Position numbers and translations under genes: made by a program. Under the pieces are notes generated by a model. It did not search any database and was not told where the DNA came from. It saw only the letters and a list, made by a program, of their open reading frames with translations. Of a stretch of 64,000 nucleotides of DNA, positions 51,601 to 59,539 are shown in pieces. Position 1 is the first letter of the stretch. Each line of letters starts with the position of its first letter. The DNA is from Haliclystus octoradiatus (lineage: Eukaryota; Cnidaria; Staurozoa; Stauromedusae; Haliclystidae). The stretch spans positions 1,240,001 to 1,304,000 of the forward strand of contig OU744449.1 in NCBI GenBank assembly GCA_916610825.1. The letters are read 5' to 3'.

Positions 51601-53984
51601 AAGGAATAATTTTATTAATTATTAAATCCAAAATAAGCAAATAGGTTGTGATATTATCAGTAGTGGTATGAAACAAGTTGTACACTGTAGTGGCGTAACC
51701 CAAATGGTCTTAAAAAGTTATCTTCAATTACTGAATTCTCAGATGTTGACAGTTTTTGAGTTACTTTGTTATGTTTCTACCAACAGCTTTCAGTTGATGA
51801 ATTCAAGGCAGAGCCTTCTGTTAGTGTTCTGCTGATGCCTCTTCTCTCTGGTAGCAAAGGATTAAATCTGGTTCAAGCAAATCATGTGCTCCTAGTTGAA
51901 CCATCACTCAATCCATCTAATGAACAACAAGCGATTGGAAGAATTCACAGGATTGGTCAAACAAGGTTAGTTAGCATTAATGTCATTGTTAGACTGTCTA
52001 ATGTCTATTGATATCATTCAGTAAATGACAATTGAGATGAGGAATTTACTCTAATACATCTGAGGATCTGCAGTTCAAATCCCCCTAGCTTCAGGTCTAC
52101 TTAAGGTTGACTTTTTCTAAACATTAAATGAGGAGCACCACCATGCCTTATAATTGTTGCTAGGAAATGCCTGTAGACTGCCATGCTTTAACAATCGGGG
52201 AATATCTCCTATTAAATATGTTATTTGATATGATTTGTGATATCAAAACTCAGTAATGAGCAATCGAGCATTCTTCGTCATTGCCACTCCTCTAAGAATT
52301 CTAGAACGGCGTGGATGGCTTTAATAGGACAATAGGAATAACACTGCTTTGATGTTTTATATAAGTTGGTGTAATTTCATACTATATTAGAAATTTAATC
52401 TTATGATAAGTATATATCATGTTTTTGTGTATGATGTTGATTGACATTATTTCATTTAGATCAACTTGGGTTCATAGATTTCTTATCCGTGGGACGGTTG
52501 AAGAGAGAATTTTCAAACTGGCGCCATCAAAACCTTCCTCAACAAGGTATTTGTCAACCTTTTCTTTCTTTCTGTTTAGAAATCATGGATTATCTAGCCT
52601 ATGATGTAATTTAACATAGTAACTCATATGCAGATACATCATAGCAGATGTTTGTAGAATACTAAGCTTTATCCAGTAAGAGGTTTCCTTTATCAAGTTC
52701 TATAATCCATATTCCCAGGCGAGATAGTCTGTGTCACAGACCGCAATCCAATCACGAAGGAATAAGATTTTTTATTCTTTTGTGAATGAAATGCTGTCGT
52801 TGACGCAGACTAGGGCAAAGCTTATACCAGCTGTTTGTAAAAAAGTTCATAAGTTCATGAACGTAAAATTGATCAATAGCCAATAGGGTTTCTGCTGAAA
52901 AATTTTTTGGAACCGATCCGTTAAGGAATGACGAAGATATCAACGTTTTAAAGCGTTTATTCTTCCGAGCGTTTATTTTCATGACGTAAATTTTCAAATT
53001 TGTCTCGGACTACCGAGTGCTACTGATAGGCGCTGGATTACGGTAATTGAAAATAATATTGAATACTAAAAGGTTAAATATTTATGCCACGAAAATGAAC
53101 CCACGGCAGAATAGATGCTTTAAAACATTGACATCTCCAACATTTTTTATCAAATCAGCTTCAAACTTTTACCACTCAATTTTTTCAGTTGATATTCATC
53201 AGAATCAATAATTTATTTGTGAAATAAATTTTCAGTAAATTCCTTGTTGTTCATTAACTCTTTGTGAACAGTTCAAGGACAGTTTAGTTTGTGAACACTT
53301 CACGAACTCTTTGTCATCACTTTATGAATAGTTGAAGAAATGTTCAGGAAAATTTGAGCAATTTCTCGTTCATAAACCGCTTAGAACTGGAAATGTTCAT
53401 AAACTTGTGAACTTTTTTTCCAGGGGTGTTAAGACATTGCATTGCAAAATCATACGTTTCCTGAATACCAGATTGCAAAGAGTCATTCTGGATGGGTTAA
53501 AACTTTTGGATTTTGTTTGAAGCATAGTTAGACAGGCACGCACATCATGCACATATTAATATATGAATAACGTCTAATGTTCTCTTAAAATTTCTGATGA
53601 AGTCCTTGAATTCTGCTAACTACAACTTCATAAGCTTATCTATCAGACATGAGATTTTCCAGACCATTTTCACTCTTTTGAACTCGTGTTATTGCCTTTT
53701 CTTATTACAGTCATTAGACCTACAAATGATCTAAATATCCTGGATTTCAGACTGTTTTAGAAAATTTGATTCTCATGTAATTTTGAACTTCTAATACGCA
53801 TTCACATGCTGTTTCGTTGAAATATATATCACGTTACATTACATTACATGACAATGACATTACATTAAATTATATGCCACTAATAATTAATCATTTTGTA
53901 ATTTTTAGCGATCAAGATATGAATTACAAATTGACGTTAGCTGAAGTTGGATTGTTATTCGCGCAATCTGACGAACAAGATTAG
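19429..53984 (+). CDS. SHPRH: E3 ubiquitin ligase SHPRH (SNF2 helicase with PHD and RING), about 30 exons
   Basis: SHPRH is a nuclear SNF2-family translocase and RING E3 ligase, a Rad5-like enzyme that polyubiquitinates PCNA in DNA-damage tolerance. Exons: 19429-20602, 22273-22345, 22781-23516, 25228-25332, 25975-26092, 26701-26774, 27403-27526, 28556-28722, 29820-29927, 32006-32088, 32825-32919, 33511-33542, 34358-34438, 34528-34602 or -34616, 35810 or 35824-35917, 37179-37327, 37844-37901, 38016-38134, 39132-39194, 39738-39832, 40323-40402, 41041-41178, 48594-48695, 49415-49483, 50021-50209, 50839-50931, 51109-51198, 51787-51965, 52460-52546, 53909-53984. Phases agree throughout, giving about 1579 aa (human about 1683). 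Motif I is ADEMGLGKT (434-442), DEAQ 764-767, motif III VTGTP, then the RING, and motif [20 protein letters not shown] at 54009 ends a very short 3' UTR. The ATG at 19429 opens a basic stretch. The gene converges on SUPT7L. Confidence 0.97.
20738..21143. mobile_element. Short inverted-repeat element (MITE) in SHPRH intron 1
   Basis: About 45 bp at the left, beginning AAGTTGATAAATC and including CGAAACAGCAGAGTT, are mirrored at the right by AACTCTGCTGTTTCG...TTATCAACTT with few mismatches. Length is about 406 bp. There is no ORF of note and no clear target duplication. Confidence 0.7.
21575..21751. mobile_element. TA-flanked MITE, family 1, complete copy
   Basis: It begins CAGTCAAACCTG after TA (21573-21574) and ends TTTCACTG before TA (21752-21753). 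Length is 177 bp. It contains two GTCTATAGTGGTCA phrases. It lies in SHPRH intron 1. Confidence 0.8.
22781..23516 (+). other. SHPRH: SHPRH exon 3: Walker A, acidic linker and PHD finger
   Basis: This single exon encodes residues 416-661. It opens with helicase motif I ([13 protein letters not shown]), runs through about 160 Ser/Asn/Asp/Glu-rich residues, and ends with a PHD finger. The zinc ligands read Cys612, 615, 630, 633, His638, Cys641, 654, 657, a Cys4-His-Cys3 pattern. In vertebrate SHPRH a histone H1/H5-like domain lies between motif I and the PHD finger. I cannot recognise it here. Confidence 0.85.
23780..24765. mobile_element. hAT non-autonomous element with 8-bp target duplication
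   Basis: Termini CAGTGTTGTGAG and CTCACAACACTG are perfect inverted repeats. GTAAATTT flanks both ends exactly (23772-23779 and 24766-24773), the 8-bp duplication typical of hAT transposition. The subterminal regions are crowded with GTAATTAATTACTTTTT-type repeats, as in many animal hAT MITEs. It is 986 bp long with no transposase. It lies in SHPRH intron 3. Confidence 0.9.
26200..26640. repeat. Diverged interspersed repeat, copy 1
   Basis: Blocks shared with 30160-30500 in the same order include CAAATCTTTT, ATATAACAGG/ATATTACAGG, GAAGCACAAAC and GCATCTGATACCTTGAT. The copies are clearly related but poorly conserved. No terminal structure is recognised. They lie in SHPRH introns 5 and 9. Confidence 0.5.
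27159..27325. mobile_element. TA-flanked MITE, family 1, right-truncated copy
   Basis: The left end CAGTCAAACATG follows TA, and the internal GCGGCCACC and CAATTTATCTACCT phrases are present. The right terminus is missing. Confidence 0.6.
27590..27785 (+). mobile_element. tRNA-derived SINE, family 1, second copy
   Basis: A box GTTAGCTCAGATGAC and B box GGTTCAAATCC (27652-27662) are better conserved than in the 690-905 copy. The tails of the two copies align to GCGCATTGACAAT. It sits directly against a family B repeat in SHPRH intron 7. Confidence 0.8.
27788..27954. mobile_element. Family B MITE with inverted ends
   Basis: It begins GTCTGACAAAAGTTTTAGCC and ends ACTTTTGTCTACCCTGACAG, so the termini are imperfect inverted repeats. 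The interior contains CTCATAAATCATAAATATATC, the reverse of the TTGGTCAAACAT side of other copies. Confidence 0.55.
28268..28444. mobile_element. TA-flanked MITE, family 1, complete copy
   Basis: It begins CAGTGAAACCTGTATG after TA and ends GGTTTGACTG before TA, the reverse orientation of the copy at 21575. Length is 177 bp. It lies in SHPRH intron 7, just upstream of exon 8. Confidence 0.75.
29262..29735 (+). repeat. TTCAGA/TCAGA minisatellite
   Basis: About 470 bp of alternating CAGATT and CAGATCAGATT units in SHPRH intron 8, ending about 85 bp before exon 9. It keeps one frame open for 177 codons rich in Arg, Phe, Ser, Asp, Gln and Ile. This follows from the repeat and is not a gene. Confidence 0.9.
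30160..30500. repeat. Diverged interspersed repeat, copy 2
   Basis: Pairs with 26200-26640; see that entry for the shared blocks. The remainder of this intron up to 31980 shows no gene. Positions 31600-31870 repeat short phrases of the type TTTTACCAC with AAAGTGGTTTT and look like a decayed tandem array. Confidence 0.5.
32156..32590 (+). mobile_element. tRNA-derived SINE (family 2) with tandemly repeated 5' head
   Basis: An approximately 82-bp unit starting GAACAATTGTTAGGACACTC repeats four times (32161, 32243, 32323, 32407). The last unit runs into a B-box-like GGATTCAATCCC and then GTCAGGAAGGGCATGCG. An element at 57380-57488 on the minus strand has the same order once: GTTGTTAGGATGTTGGACC, GGTTCAATTCC, GTCAGGAAGGGCATG. 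The array is therefore a multiplied SINE head. It lies in SHPRH intron 10. Confidence 0.65.
32920..34357. other. SHPRH introns 11-12, nothing recognised
   Basis: Apart from the 32-bp exon 12 (33511-33542) I see no repeat copies, RNA-like structure or coding signal here. Confidence 0.4.
34694..34850. mobile_element. Short element built from TTCATGAAC motifs
   Basis: Termini CCCCTGCAAAAACAGTTCA and TGAACTGTATTTTGCAGGGG are inverted repeats around a roughly 120-bp AT-rich core with many TTCATGAAC-type words. The same words occur at 1-165, 52835-53430 and 55440-55610. No target duplication is evident. It lies in SHPRH intron 14. Confidence 0.65.
35020..35196. mobile_element. TA-flanked MITE, family 1, complete copy
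   Basis: It begins CAGTGAAACTTG and ends GGTTTGACTG before TA (35197-35198). The left TA is mutated to TG. Length is 177 bp, as in other full copies. It lies in SHPRH intron 14. Confidence 0.75.
35973..36249. mobile_element. Family B MITE, long copy
   Basis: Ends TGTCACAAAGTGCGGGATC and GATCCCGGAAG...AACTTTTGTGACA are inverted repeats. Two GGAAGGCC/CCAGAAGGTT phrases match other family B copies. It lies in SHPRH intron 15. Confidence 0.6.
36640..36782. repeat. Dispersed repeat family B copy
   Basis: It contains CCTAGATTCCGGAAGGCTAG and AGAAGGAAATTGACAG, and ends near TTTTGATGGACACTG. It lies in SHPRH intron 15, downstream of the longer copy. Confidence 0.5.
37680..37735. repeat. Family 1 MITE fragment
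   Basis: Only the right end remains: GTCGCTGTATAGAGGTGACC and then AACAGGTTTGACA. It lies in SHPRH intron 16. Confidence 0.55.
38135..39131. other. SHPRH intron 18, nothing recognised
   Basis: About 1 kb of AT-rich intron between exons 18 and 19. No repeat copy or structure stood out. Confidence 0.4.
39288..39369. repeat. Family 1 MITE, right half
   Basis: It contains TTTTAGACATTGCAAGAGTG and GTTATAATAGGTTTGACTG followed by TA. The left half is missing. More degenerate related sequence lies at 39585-39665, still within SHPRH intron 19. Confidence 0.6.
40472..40694. mobile_element. TA-flanked MITE, family 1, palindromic variant
   Basis: It begins CAGTCAAACCTG after TA and ends CAGGTTTGACTG-like before TA (40695-40696). 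Unlike the 177-bp copies, both ends are the CAGTCAAACCTG type, and CTATAGACAGAGGGCCGCTG mirrors CAGCGGTCCTCTGTCTATAG near the left end. At 223 bp it looks like a fusion of two left halves. It lies in SHPRH intron 21. Confidence 0.7.
42257..42700. repeat. A-rich low-complexity tract, left arm
   Basis: Nearly only A and T in AAATAAAA-type words. It is mirrored by 47375-47790 in the right arm. Minus-strand frames read as long Phe/Tyr/Ile runs, which are artefacts. Its length differs slightly between the arms. Confidence 0.9.
43258..43510. repeat. Nested unit A of the fold-back element (four copies)
   Basis: The unit starts near ACGCGTAAGGCCGTCTTGCG and runs to CTATGCAGGGATTA. Further copies lie at about 44975-45220 (reverse), 45240-45478 (forward) and 46570-46822 (reverse). 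Inside each is a smaller hairpin: GCTATGAGAACGATGGGCTG pairs with CAGCCCATCGTTCTCATAGC around a GAAAATGAAAATG loop. Confidence 0.85.
47375..47790. repeat. T-rich low-complexity tract, right arm
   Basis: Reverse complement of the A-rich tract at 42257-42700. The plus-strand ORFs of Phe and Tyr runs are not genes. Confidence 0.9.
48696..49414. other. SHPRH intron 23, nothing recognised
   Basis: Short AT-rich ORFs only. No repeat family or RNA-like structure was seen. Confidence 0.35.
49415..50209 (+). other. SHPRH: SHPRH exons 24-25: RING finger
   Basis: The two exons (49415-49483 and 50021-50209) share one RING finger. Ligands are Cys1332, 1335, 1348, His1350, Cys1353, 1356, 1374 and 1377, with spacing C-x2-C-x12-C-x-H-x2-C-x2-C-x17-C-x2-C (C3HC4). 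The RING recruits the E2 for PCNA ubiquitination. Its place between the two helicase lobes is the Rad5/HLTF/SHPRH arrangement. Intron 24 between them (49484-50020) shows nothing else. Confidence 0.9.
50632..50725. repeat. Interspersed repeat fragment with AAT-rich head
   Basis: An AAT-type microsatellite precedes TTTATATAGAGCCATTTC and CCAATGGCGCTTTGGCA. This resembles a dispersed element common in marine invertebrates. The identification is from memory and weak. It lies in SHPRH intron 25. Confidence 0.35.
52055..52190 (+). repeat. Degenerate SINE family 1 copy
   Basis: B-box-like AGTTCAAATCCCC is followed by AAGGTTGACTTTTTCTAAACA and GAGCACCACCATG, which align with the tails of the copies at 690 and 27590. 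The A-box half is lost. Confidence 0.5.
52835..53430. repeat. TTCATGAAC-family region in SHPRH intron 29
   Basis: TTCATAAGTTCATGAAC near 52846 and GTTCATAAACTTGTGAAC near 53394 bound a roughly 600-bp stretch ending CTTTTTTTCCAGGGG, comparable to the CAGGGG end of the element at 34694-34850. The interior is unique AT-rich sequence. Confidence 0.4.
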
Positions 53985-54936
53985 AAATAATATCATACAG
54001 TAGTTACAAATAAAGAATTTAATAAATAATGTATATCAATCGCAAGTTTCACATTTTTTATCCACAAACCAAATCACTTCTGTTTTATATTTTGTTATTT
54101 AATATTCAAAGTTAATGGTACTAATCAAGTACTATGAATTGATTATCTCCTGTGTACATAGTTAATAAGATCCTAATTTACATGATAATAATAATATATA
54201 TGCCTGCTTCACGTTAAACATAATCTCAACTGTTTTTTCTCACGTTATATATATATATATATTCTATCAATGTCAAAAGCCATGGATGCTTTTTCAATTT
54301 GATAAGTTCTTTTGCATGCCGATTGATTCCTGACGATAGAAAAATATATTTGTAATTCATCATCACGTGTGAAGTGTGAATGACAGTTAATGGACATTAA
54401 ATTTATTCACTTAAATATTTGAATAATAAAAGCATGACGTTTGTATTCAGAGACGAGGATAAACATTTTAGGGTCTGAGTATGTTTGCAAATACAGTGTA
54501 ACTTGCTTAAGCGCAAGTCAAAATTGACAACGGTTTTCATTGCATTTATCCGAATTTGCAGTTATCCGAAATTGTTTACCAAGGACTTGACCAGAAATTT
54601 GTTTAACAGATTTCAAAGCCAGGTTGCAGATAAGCGGGAATTTTACTTATCCGAATTGCACATAAGCGGGTTACACTGTATGCACCTTAAATTTTTGTTT
54701 CGTACCAATCAAAAACTTTTTTCCAATATAATATCATATTTGCAATTAAAATGCAGCAACAACATCTTGAGTGGCCCTGCATCTTGCATACGTGATTTTC
54801 CACAGAGCAAGAGGATTTCAATTGCCTGGTAGCCTCCGACCAATATCTAGATATACTGACTGTCTCAAAACTTGGCACAATAAATTAATATTAGTGTGAA
54901 TGACTTCAATTGCAGAGTTATGAAGACAGTATCGCT
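53985..54936. other. Intergenic region between convergent SHPRH and SUPT7L
   Basis: AATAAA at 54009 and again at 54021 lie just after the SHPRH stop. The rest holds a TA-flanked MITE at 54494-54678 and AT-rich sequence. No gene is seen. The ORF at 54485-54832 overlaps the MITE. Confidence 0.6.
54494..54678. mobile_element. TA-flanked MITE, family 3
   Basis: Begins CAGTGTAACTTGCTTA and ends TAAGCGGGTTACACTG, with TA on both sides (54492-54493, 54679-54680). Length is 185 bp. Internal TTATCCGAA words repeat. The TA duplication and CAGTGTAAC termini suggest a Tc1/mariner or pogo relative. Confidence 0.85.
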
Positions 54937-57900
54937 CTAATAAAGGCACCTTCTATTTCCAGAGGAGCGTATCTTTTCTTCGCTCTAAACAAAAAGAACT
55001 CTTATCTCAAGCATCGCACATCAATTTCAACAAATCTCATGTCAGATAGTCATAGATTTCCTCCAAACAAGATTGATTAGGAAAGTTTTAGAACTGTATG
55101 ACTTACCTTTAATGAATTGTATTCATCGAGTAAATCCAAACTTTCTTGTTCGAGTTGGATGGTTGCTTGTTTCATATTATTGTCCCAATGGTCTTGCAAC
55201 ATTAAAATGTCAGTTATACCAAATTCTTTCAGTGTATGTGATAAAGCAGCCTGTAGGAAAGAAACAATTTGCAAAAATTAAAATATAGCATTGCCATAAT
55301 TGTATCTCATCCATTTAAAGGATAGGTATATAATAATTTATATAATAATTTATCCGATAAAACAGTTCTCCCAGATCAATAAATGATAGGATTGCATGTA
55401 TGAAAATAAATAACGTTTTGAAATAATAGATCTTTCATCAAAAAATTAATAGGTTAATGAGCTTTTCATTAACTTCAAAAACTATTTATAAAGCTCTAAT
55501 TATAGAACTTTATAAAGATTCATTAACTCTTTATGAAATATTCATAAATAGTTCATGAAGAGTTCATGAACACTAAATTTGAATTGCATGTTTATATTTA
55601 AACAACCTTTTCATGAATTGACCATTATTAACTTCTGTATTCAAGAAACATCGAGAAGCTGTTTTACGCCTGCTTGGGAAAAAATATTTGTTCGCAAAGT
55701 TCATGAAAACAATGCGGACGTGAAGGACCTCCCCAACTTAACTTTGTTCACATTAAATCCAGCAACCAAGCTAACGTAACTCATTGCTAGTATATAATGA
55801 ATAAGATATCAACCTCCTGGATTTGCATTGGTAATTCGGAAACCACGTTCTCACATAGGCTATTATTAATCTTCATTTTGACTTACAAGAGTCTGTTCGT
55901 GAGTTGTTGCTCGCTTGTTATCTGTGTGCATTTTGAATAAGCGACACATTTTTAGCATGTGCTCCACAAAGACGTCTGTTAAAGTGTGAATCGCAGTTTC
56001 GTTTGCATCTAAACAAGATTATGTTATGATTACATTACATGATTAAATCCAATGTCATAATAATAATAATAATAGCATATTGTTAACAAAGTTAATTGGC
56101 AACAGATTTTTATTCGTCACTACGTTTCGACGTAACATTACGTCATCTTCAGGTGTATAAAAATGAATTTTTATTTTACAGCGTTATATTTATATGATTA
56201 AAAAAAAAACTTTTAACAATGTACATTACTATCAAGGGAAAATCTAAAAACAACTGAAATATAAACTTGCTTATTACCTATGCTTAACTAAAATAGAAAA
56301 TTAAAAGACCTATTCAAATTAATTGTAAAGTTTGGATTTTACGGAATCCTTTTGTGTATTTAGCGATGGTTTTAGATCTCTTATGAAGAGCATTTCATGG
56401 ATCAAACAGTCAAATTTGTTTTTGCATTTTCGTAAAATTGTAAAGTTCTTTGTTTGTTCGTCGTATTCTTGGTTGTGATGTTTAACGATATGATTACCAA
56501 TAGCAAAATTCTTGTGTTCTGGAATCCGTTCATGTAGATGCCGGCAAGTATAGCCGACATAACCTGCATCGCACAGGTCACACTGATATTTATATACTAC
56601 TGTATGAGTCGCAAAAGTTGCTGATGATGTACGTTTTAGGGAAGAACAGCCAAAAGAAATTACCGCTCATACAGTAGTATATAAATATCAGTGTGACCTG
56701 TGCGATGCAGGTTATGTCGGCTATACTTGCCGGCATCTACATGAACGGATTCCAGAACACAAGAATTTTGCAATTGGTAATCATATCGTTAAACATCACA
56801 ACCAAGAATACGACGAACAAACAAAGAACTTTACAATTTTACGAAAATGCAAAAACAAATTTGACTGTTTGATCCATGAAATGCTCTTCATAAGAGATCT
56901 AAAACCATCGCTAAATACACAAAAGGATTCCGTAAAATCCAAACTTTACAATTAATTTGAATAGGTCTTTTAATTTTCTATTTTAGTTAAGCATAGGTAA
57001 TAAGCAAGTTTATATTTCAGTTGTTTTTAGATTTTCCCTTGATAGTAATGTACATTGTTAAAAGTGTTTTTTTTAATCATATAAATAACGCTGTAAAATA
57101 AAAATTCATTTTTATACACCTGAAGATGACGTAATGTTACGTCGAAACGTAGTGACGAATAAAAATCTGTTGCCAATTAACTTTGTTATCAAATGTGTAA
57201 GCCATCGGCTTCTTATAAATAATAGCATATTGATCTGACAATTTAAATTTAATAAGCAATATTAGCCTACTTTTTTACTCTCTTTTTGCATTTATCATTT
57301 AGCCACAGACCGGGTAAACTAGTAGCTTTTTATTGGGGTGGTTGATTAGTCTTTGTCTTTTTTGGAGCCTATATGAGTTCATTGTTTACATGCCCTTCCT
57401 GACCAACAATAATGTTCCTGCCAGGAATTGAACCCGAGACCCTGCGGGCCAAGGTCCAACATCCTAACAACTGCACTATGGCACCTTGATTCGTAGGTAA
57501 GATACACGCATGCCAGACAATGCCCCCTAGCCATTTCAAATAGTGGTTGAAAAAGCATGTTTTTGATGATATAAAACCACCCTTTTTATGTTGATATCCT
57601 CATCTCTAAGAATATGTGTATGTATAATTGCATATGTATGTTCATCTTAATTAAGCTTGAATATAGGACAATATATATATATATATCTGTTGTCAATCCT
57701 ACATTTTATATTTATCAACAATTTCAGGCTAAGCTTTATTGATAAAAGAAGTCCCTTTTACCGTAAACAGATTGATATTATAAAAAATCTAATACAGACA
57801 AGGAGAGCTGTTATAAATTGTGAAACAATTAGTGATATCACCAACTCTCTCCATGCTGCTCTTGCTCATTAAGAACAATTATTTTATGAATATTTATTTT

Positions 57901-58730
57901 CAGGCACTAGCTTATATAGAGCAGAATTAAATGTTGCTGGATGAAGATCAAAAAGACGCTTGTCTTTTAAGATTTCAAACTTCGACATATCTGTATCTAT
58001 TTGACTTGTTAACAATTCGTAATAATTACTTACTTTCAAAACCAGAGAATGCAGTAATACCAGCCACTGCTCTTAACGATAACTGCCTGGCAGCAAATGA
58101 ATCTAAATTAACATTAGATGTATAAGGAGATGAATTTTGTTTCGGTTGATCTTTGTGAATTTCACAACTGCTATCTGATTCATCATTATTAATTTTGAAG
58201 CAAGAGCACGAATGTTGTGGTATTTTAACTCTTCCTGATGCTGAACAGAAACGTTTTGGAGGCGGTGGTGGAAAAGGTAATGAGGCATTTTCAGCAGAAC
58301 CACCTTTCTAGACCACAAAAACACAAAAACACAAATGATAACAACACAAATAATAACAACAAAAATAATAACAACAAAAATACTGAACTGGATTCAGAAC
58401 CTATCAACATTTGGGAGAGGAAAATATTTAGATCCACAAGATCTCTAACAACAATCTCGGTGGCCTCATTTACGATATGGATTTCCATTTGTTGTAAGGG
58501 AACTTGTAGGTTTAAATTCCAGTAACCCACTTATCCTTCTTATACTTATAGGACACTTTGGTTATAATTCTATTTTCCTTTAACAAGCCAAGTTTCATAA
58601 AACTTACCATCAATTCTGTTTGGTGAGAATGGGCAGCAGCAAGCATGTAACGCATTCTCCGTTTGTAATGCTGCAGATCAATACTATGTAAAATGAAATT
58701 CTGACCAAAATGATCCGTTGGCGCCTTCAT
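54937..58730 (-). CDS. SUPT7L: SUPT7L / STAF65gamma, SAGA (STAGA) complex subunit, five exons
   Basis: SUPT7L is a histone-fold subunit of the SAGA/STAGA histone acetyltransferase co-activator, thought to pair with a TAF-like partner. Minus-strand exons: 58730-58608, 58307-58034, 56008-55887, 55250-55107 and 54984-54937. All have GT-AG sites and phases agree, giving 236 residues. The family N-terminal motif reads SIDLQHYKRRMRYMLAAAHS (about 17-36), followed by a Pro-rich PFPPPPKRF. The histone fold is AARQLSLRAVAGITAFSGF then ANETAIHTLTDVFVEHMLK (about 115-165), and after it comes GITDILMLQDHWDNNMKQAT. Human SUPT7L (about 414 aa) has a long acidic and basic C-terminus. Here the last exon adds only 15 residues, so either the protein is short or another 3' exon was missed. 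Intron 2 holds Penelope and SINE elements. Confidence 0.92.
55440..55610. repeat. TTCATGAAC-family sequence in SUPT7L intron 3
   Basis: GAGCTTTTCATTAACTTC and AGTTCATGAAGAGTTCATG belong to the same repeated-word family as 1-165 and 34694-34850. No clear termini. Confidence 0.4.
56083..57217. mobile_element. Head-to-head pair of Penelope-like element 3' ends
   Basis: Arms of about 520 bp (about 56087-56608 and 56665-57190) are near-perfect reverse complements around a 56-bp unique centre. AATAATAGCATATTG (15 bp) flanks the whole at 56068-56082 and 57218-57232, a likely target duplication. Each arm codes outward for the C-terminal domain of a Penelope retroelement. The outer ends contain GACGTAATGTTACGTC, a hairpin, followed by GAAACG. 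It lies in SUPT7L intron 2. Confidence 0.82.
56608..56955 (+). CDS. Penelope-like GIY-YIG-type endonuclease domain, C-terminal fragment
   Basis: This 115-codon open frame lacks its own ATG and is the 3' end of a longer retroelement ORF. It reads VVYKYQCDLCDAGYVGYTCR and continues HLHERIPEHK, with a CxxC zinc motif before GYVGYT and R-x3-H-x-R-x2-EH, as in the endonuclease of Penelope-like elements. Further on come LIHEMLFIRDLKPSLNTQ and a stop. The mirrored arm encodes the same residues from about 56587 leftward on the minus strand. No reverse transcriptase is present, so the copy is non-autonomous. The intact frame in both arms suggests recent origin. It is not a host gene. Confidence 0.8.
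   Translation, partial: VAKVADDVRFREEQPKEITAHTVVYKYQCDLCDAGYVGYTCRHLHERIPEHKNFAIGNHIVKHHNQEYDEQTKNFTILRKCKNKFDCLIHEMLFIRDLKPSLNTQKDSVKSKLYN
57380..57488 (-). mobile_element. tRNA-derived SINE, family 2
   Basis: On the minus strand: GTGCAGTTGTTAGGATGTTG (A-box side), GGTTCAATTCC (B box) and then GTCAGGAAGGGCATG. The tRNA-like part is better preserved than in the 32156-32590 copy, but the arms do not all pair and the tail is SINE-like. A functional tRNA is unlikely. Confidence 0.65.
57728..57870 (+). other. Unidentified exon-like ORF in SUPT7L intron 2
   Basis: AATTTCAG at 57720-57727 looks like an acceptor. The open frame begins LSFIDKRSPFYRKQIDIIKN and ends NSLHAALAH before TAA. Amino-acid composition is protein-like, unlike the surrounding AT-rich noise, but I recognise no family. 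No partner exon was found on the plus strand nearby. It may be a remnant of a pseudogene or a retroelement. Confidence 0.3.
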
Positions 58731-59019
58731 TGATAATGCTGACTTCTTGCTCCTAATTAATGTACAGCAATTTCATTAAAACTAAAATAAAAACACAACT
58801 CAGGTACAGTGAAACCTGAATGTAACAGCCTATGCGTATACATTTAAGAAAACAGTTTTCAGAATCAAAACTTTTCGTAATTATTCCTGAGAAATTTTTA
58901 TCATTTTGAGTAATCAAATTCGGATTTGGTCATATCGGATTAAGAGAATCTTATTCTGAATTGTTTGAATTTTTTCAGGATTGTTCAAATTTTAATAGAC
59001 TGATTCTGAAAACTGTGTA

Positions 59020-59176
59020 CAGTGAAACCTGTATACAATAGCCAGGTAGAAGAGGTAGATAAATTAACCCTTACGTGCAGGTGGCCTTTACATATAGGGT
59101 TGATTCAACAGAAAATACTATTTTGTGCATTGCTAGAGTGACCACTATAGTAAGGTGGTCGCTGCATAGAGGTGAA
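59020..59176. mobile_element. TA-flanked MITE, family 1, split by an LTR element
   Basis: It starts CAGTGAAACCTG after TA and runs to GCATAGAGGTGAA. The missing right end resumes at 61115 as GTGAACATTTTAACAGGT. A further fragment (CAGTGAAACCTGAATG) lies at 58804. Splitting shows that the MITE was present before the LTR element. Confidence 0.7.
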
Positions 59177-59403
59177 TGTAGTAATATAACTAAGAAAAAT
59201 GACACTTGATAAGTAAAAGTAATATGTATAATATAATCAACTATCAACTTTCGTCCAACACATGGAACAACTCAACACCAACACATGGATTAAGTACACT
59301 AACTCAATATTAGTTATACAGCGCTATTTATACAAGACCTAGCCTCCTTTATGGAGTCTCACTTTCATGTATACGTATGAAACAATAACGCATTATCATT
59401 ACA
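59177..59403 (-). repeat. 3' long terminal repeat
   Basis: 227 bp bounded by TG and CA, next to the polypurine tract. The matching 5' LTR remnant is at 61065-61114. The two agree over their 50 shared bases. Confidence 0.85.
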
Positions 59404-59539
59404 CTTCCCCTAGATATCTAAATCTCATCAAACAAAATATATACAAAACATATGCTAAAAAACTCTAGCTAAAATAAATTCAGAAAACAGTAAGTTATAC
59501 AATGTATATAACAAAAAACTTAAATCTAAACATAATAGC

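Noticed and set aside
57380-57488. Functional tRNA gene on the minus strand
   Set aside because: A good B box, but incomplete pairing and a tail shared with another SINE copy.
58291-58530. 79-codon minus-strand ORF
   Set aside because: It runs through an AACAACAAA repeat giving Leu runs, and its upstream part does not fit the SUPT7L exon phase; the SUPT7L exons skip it.
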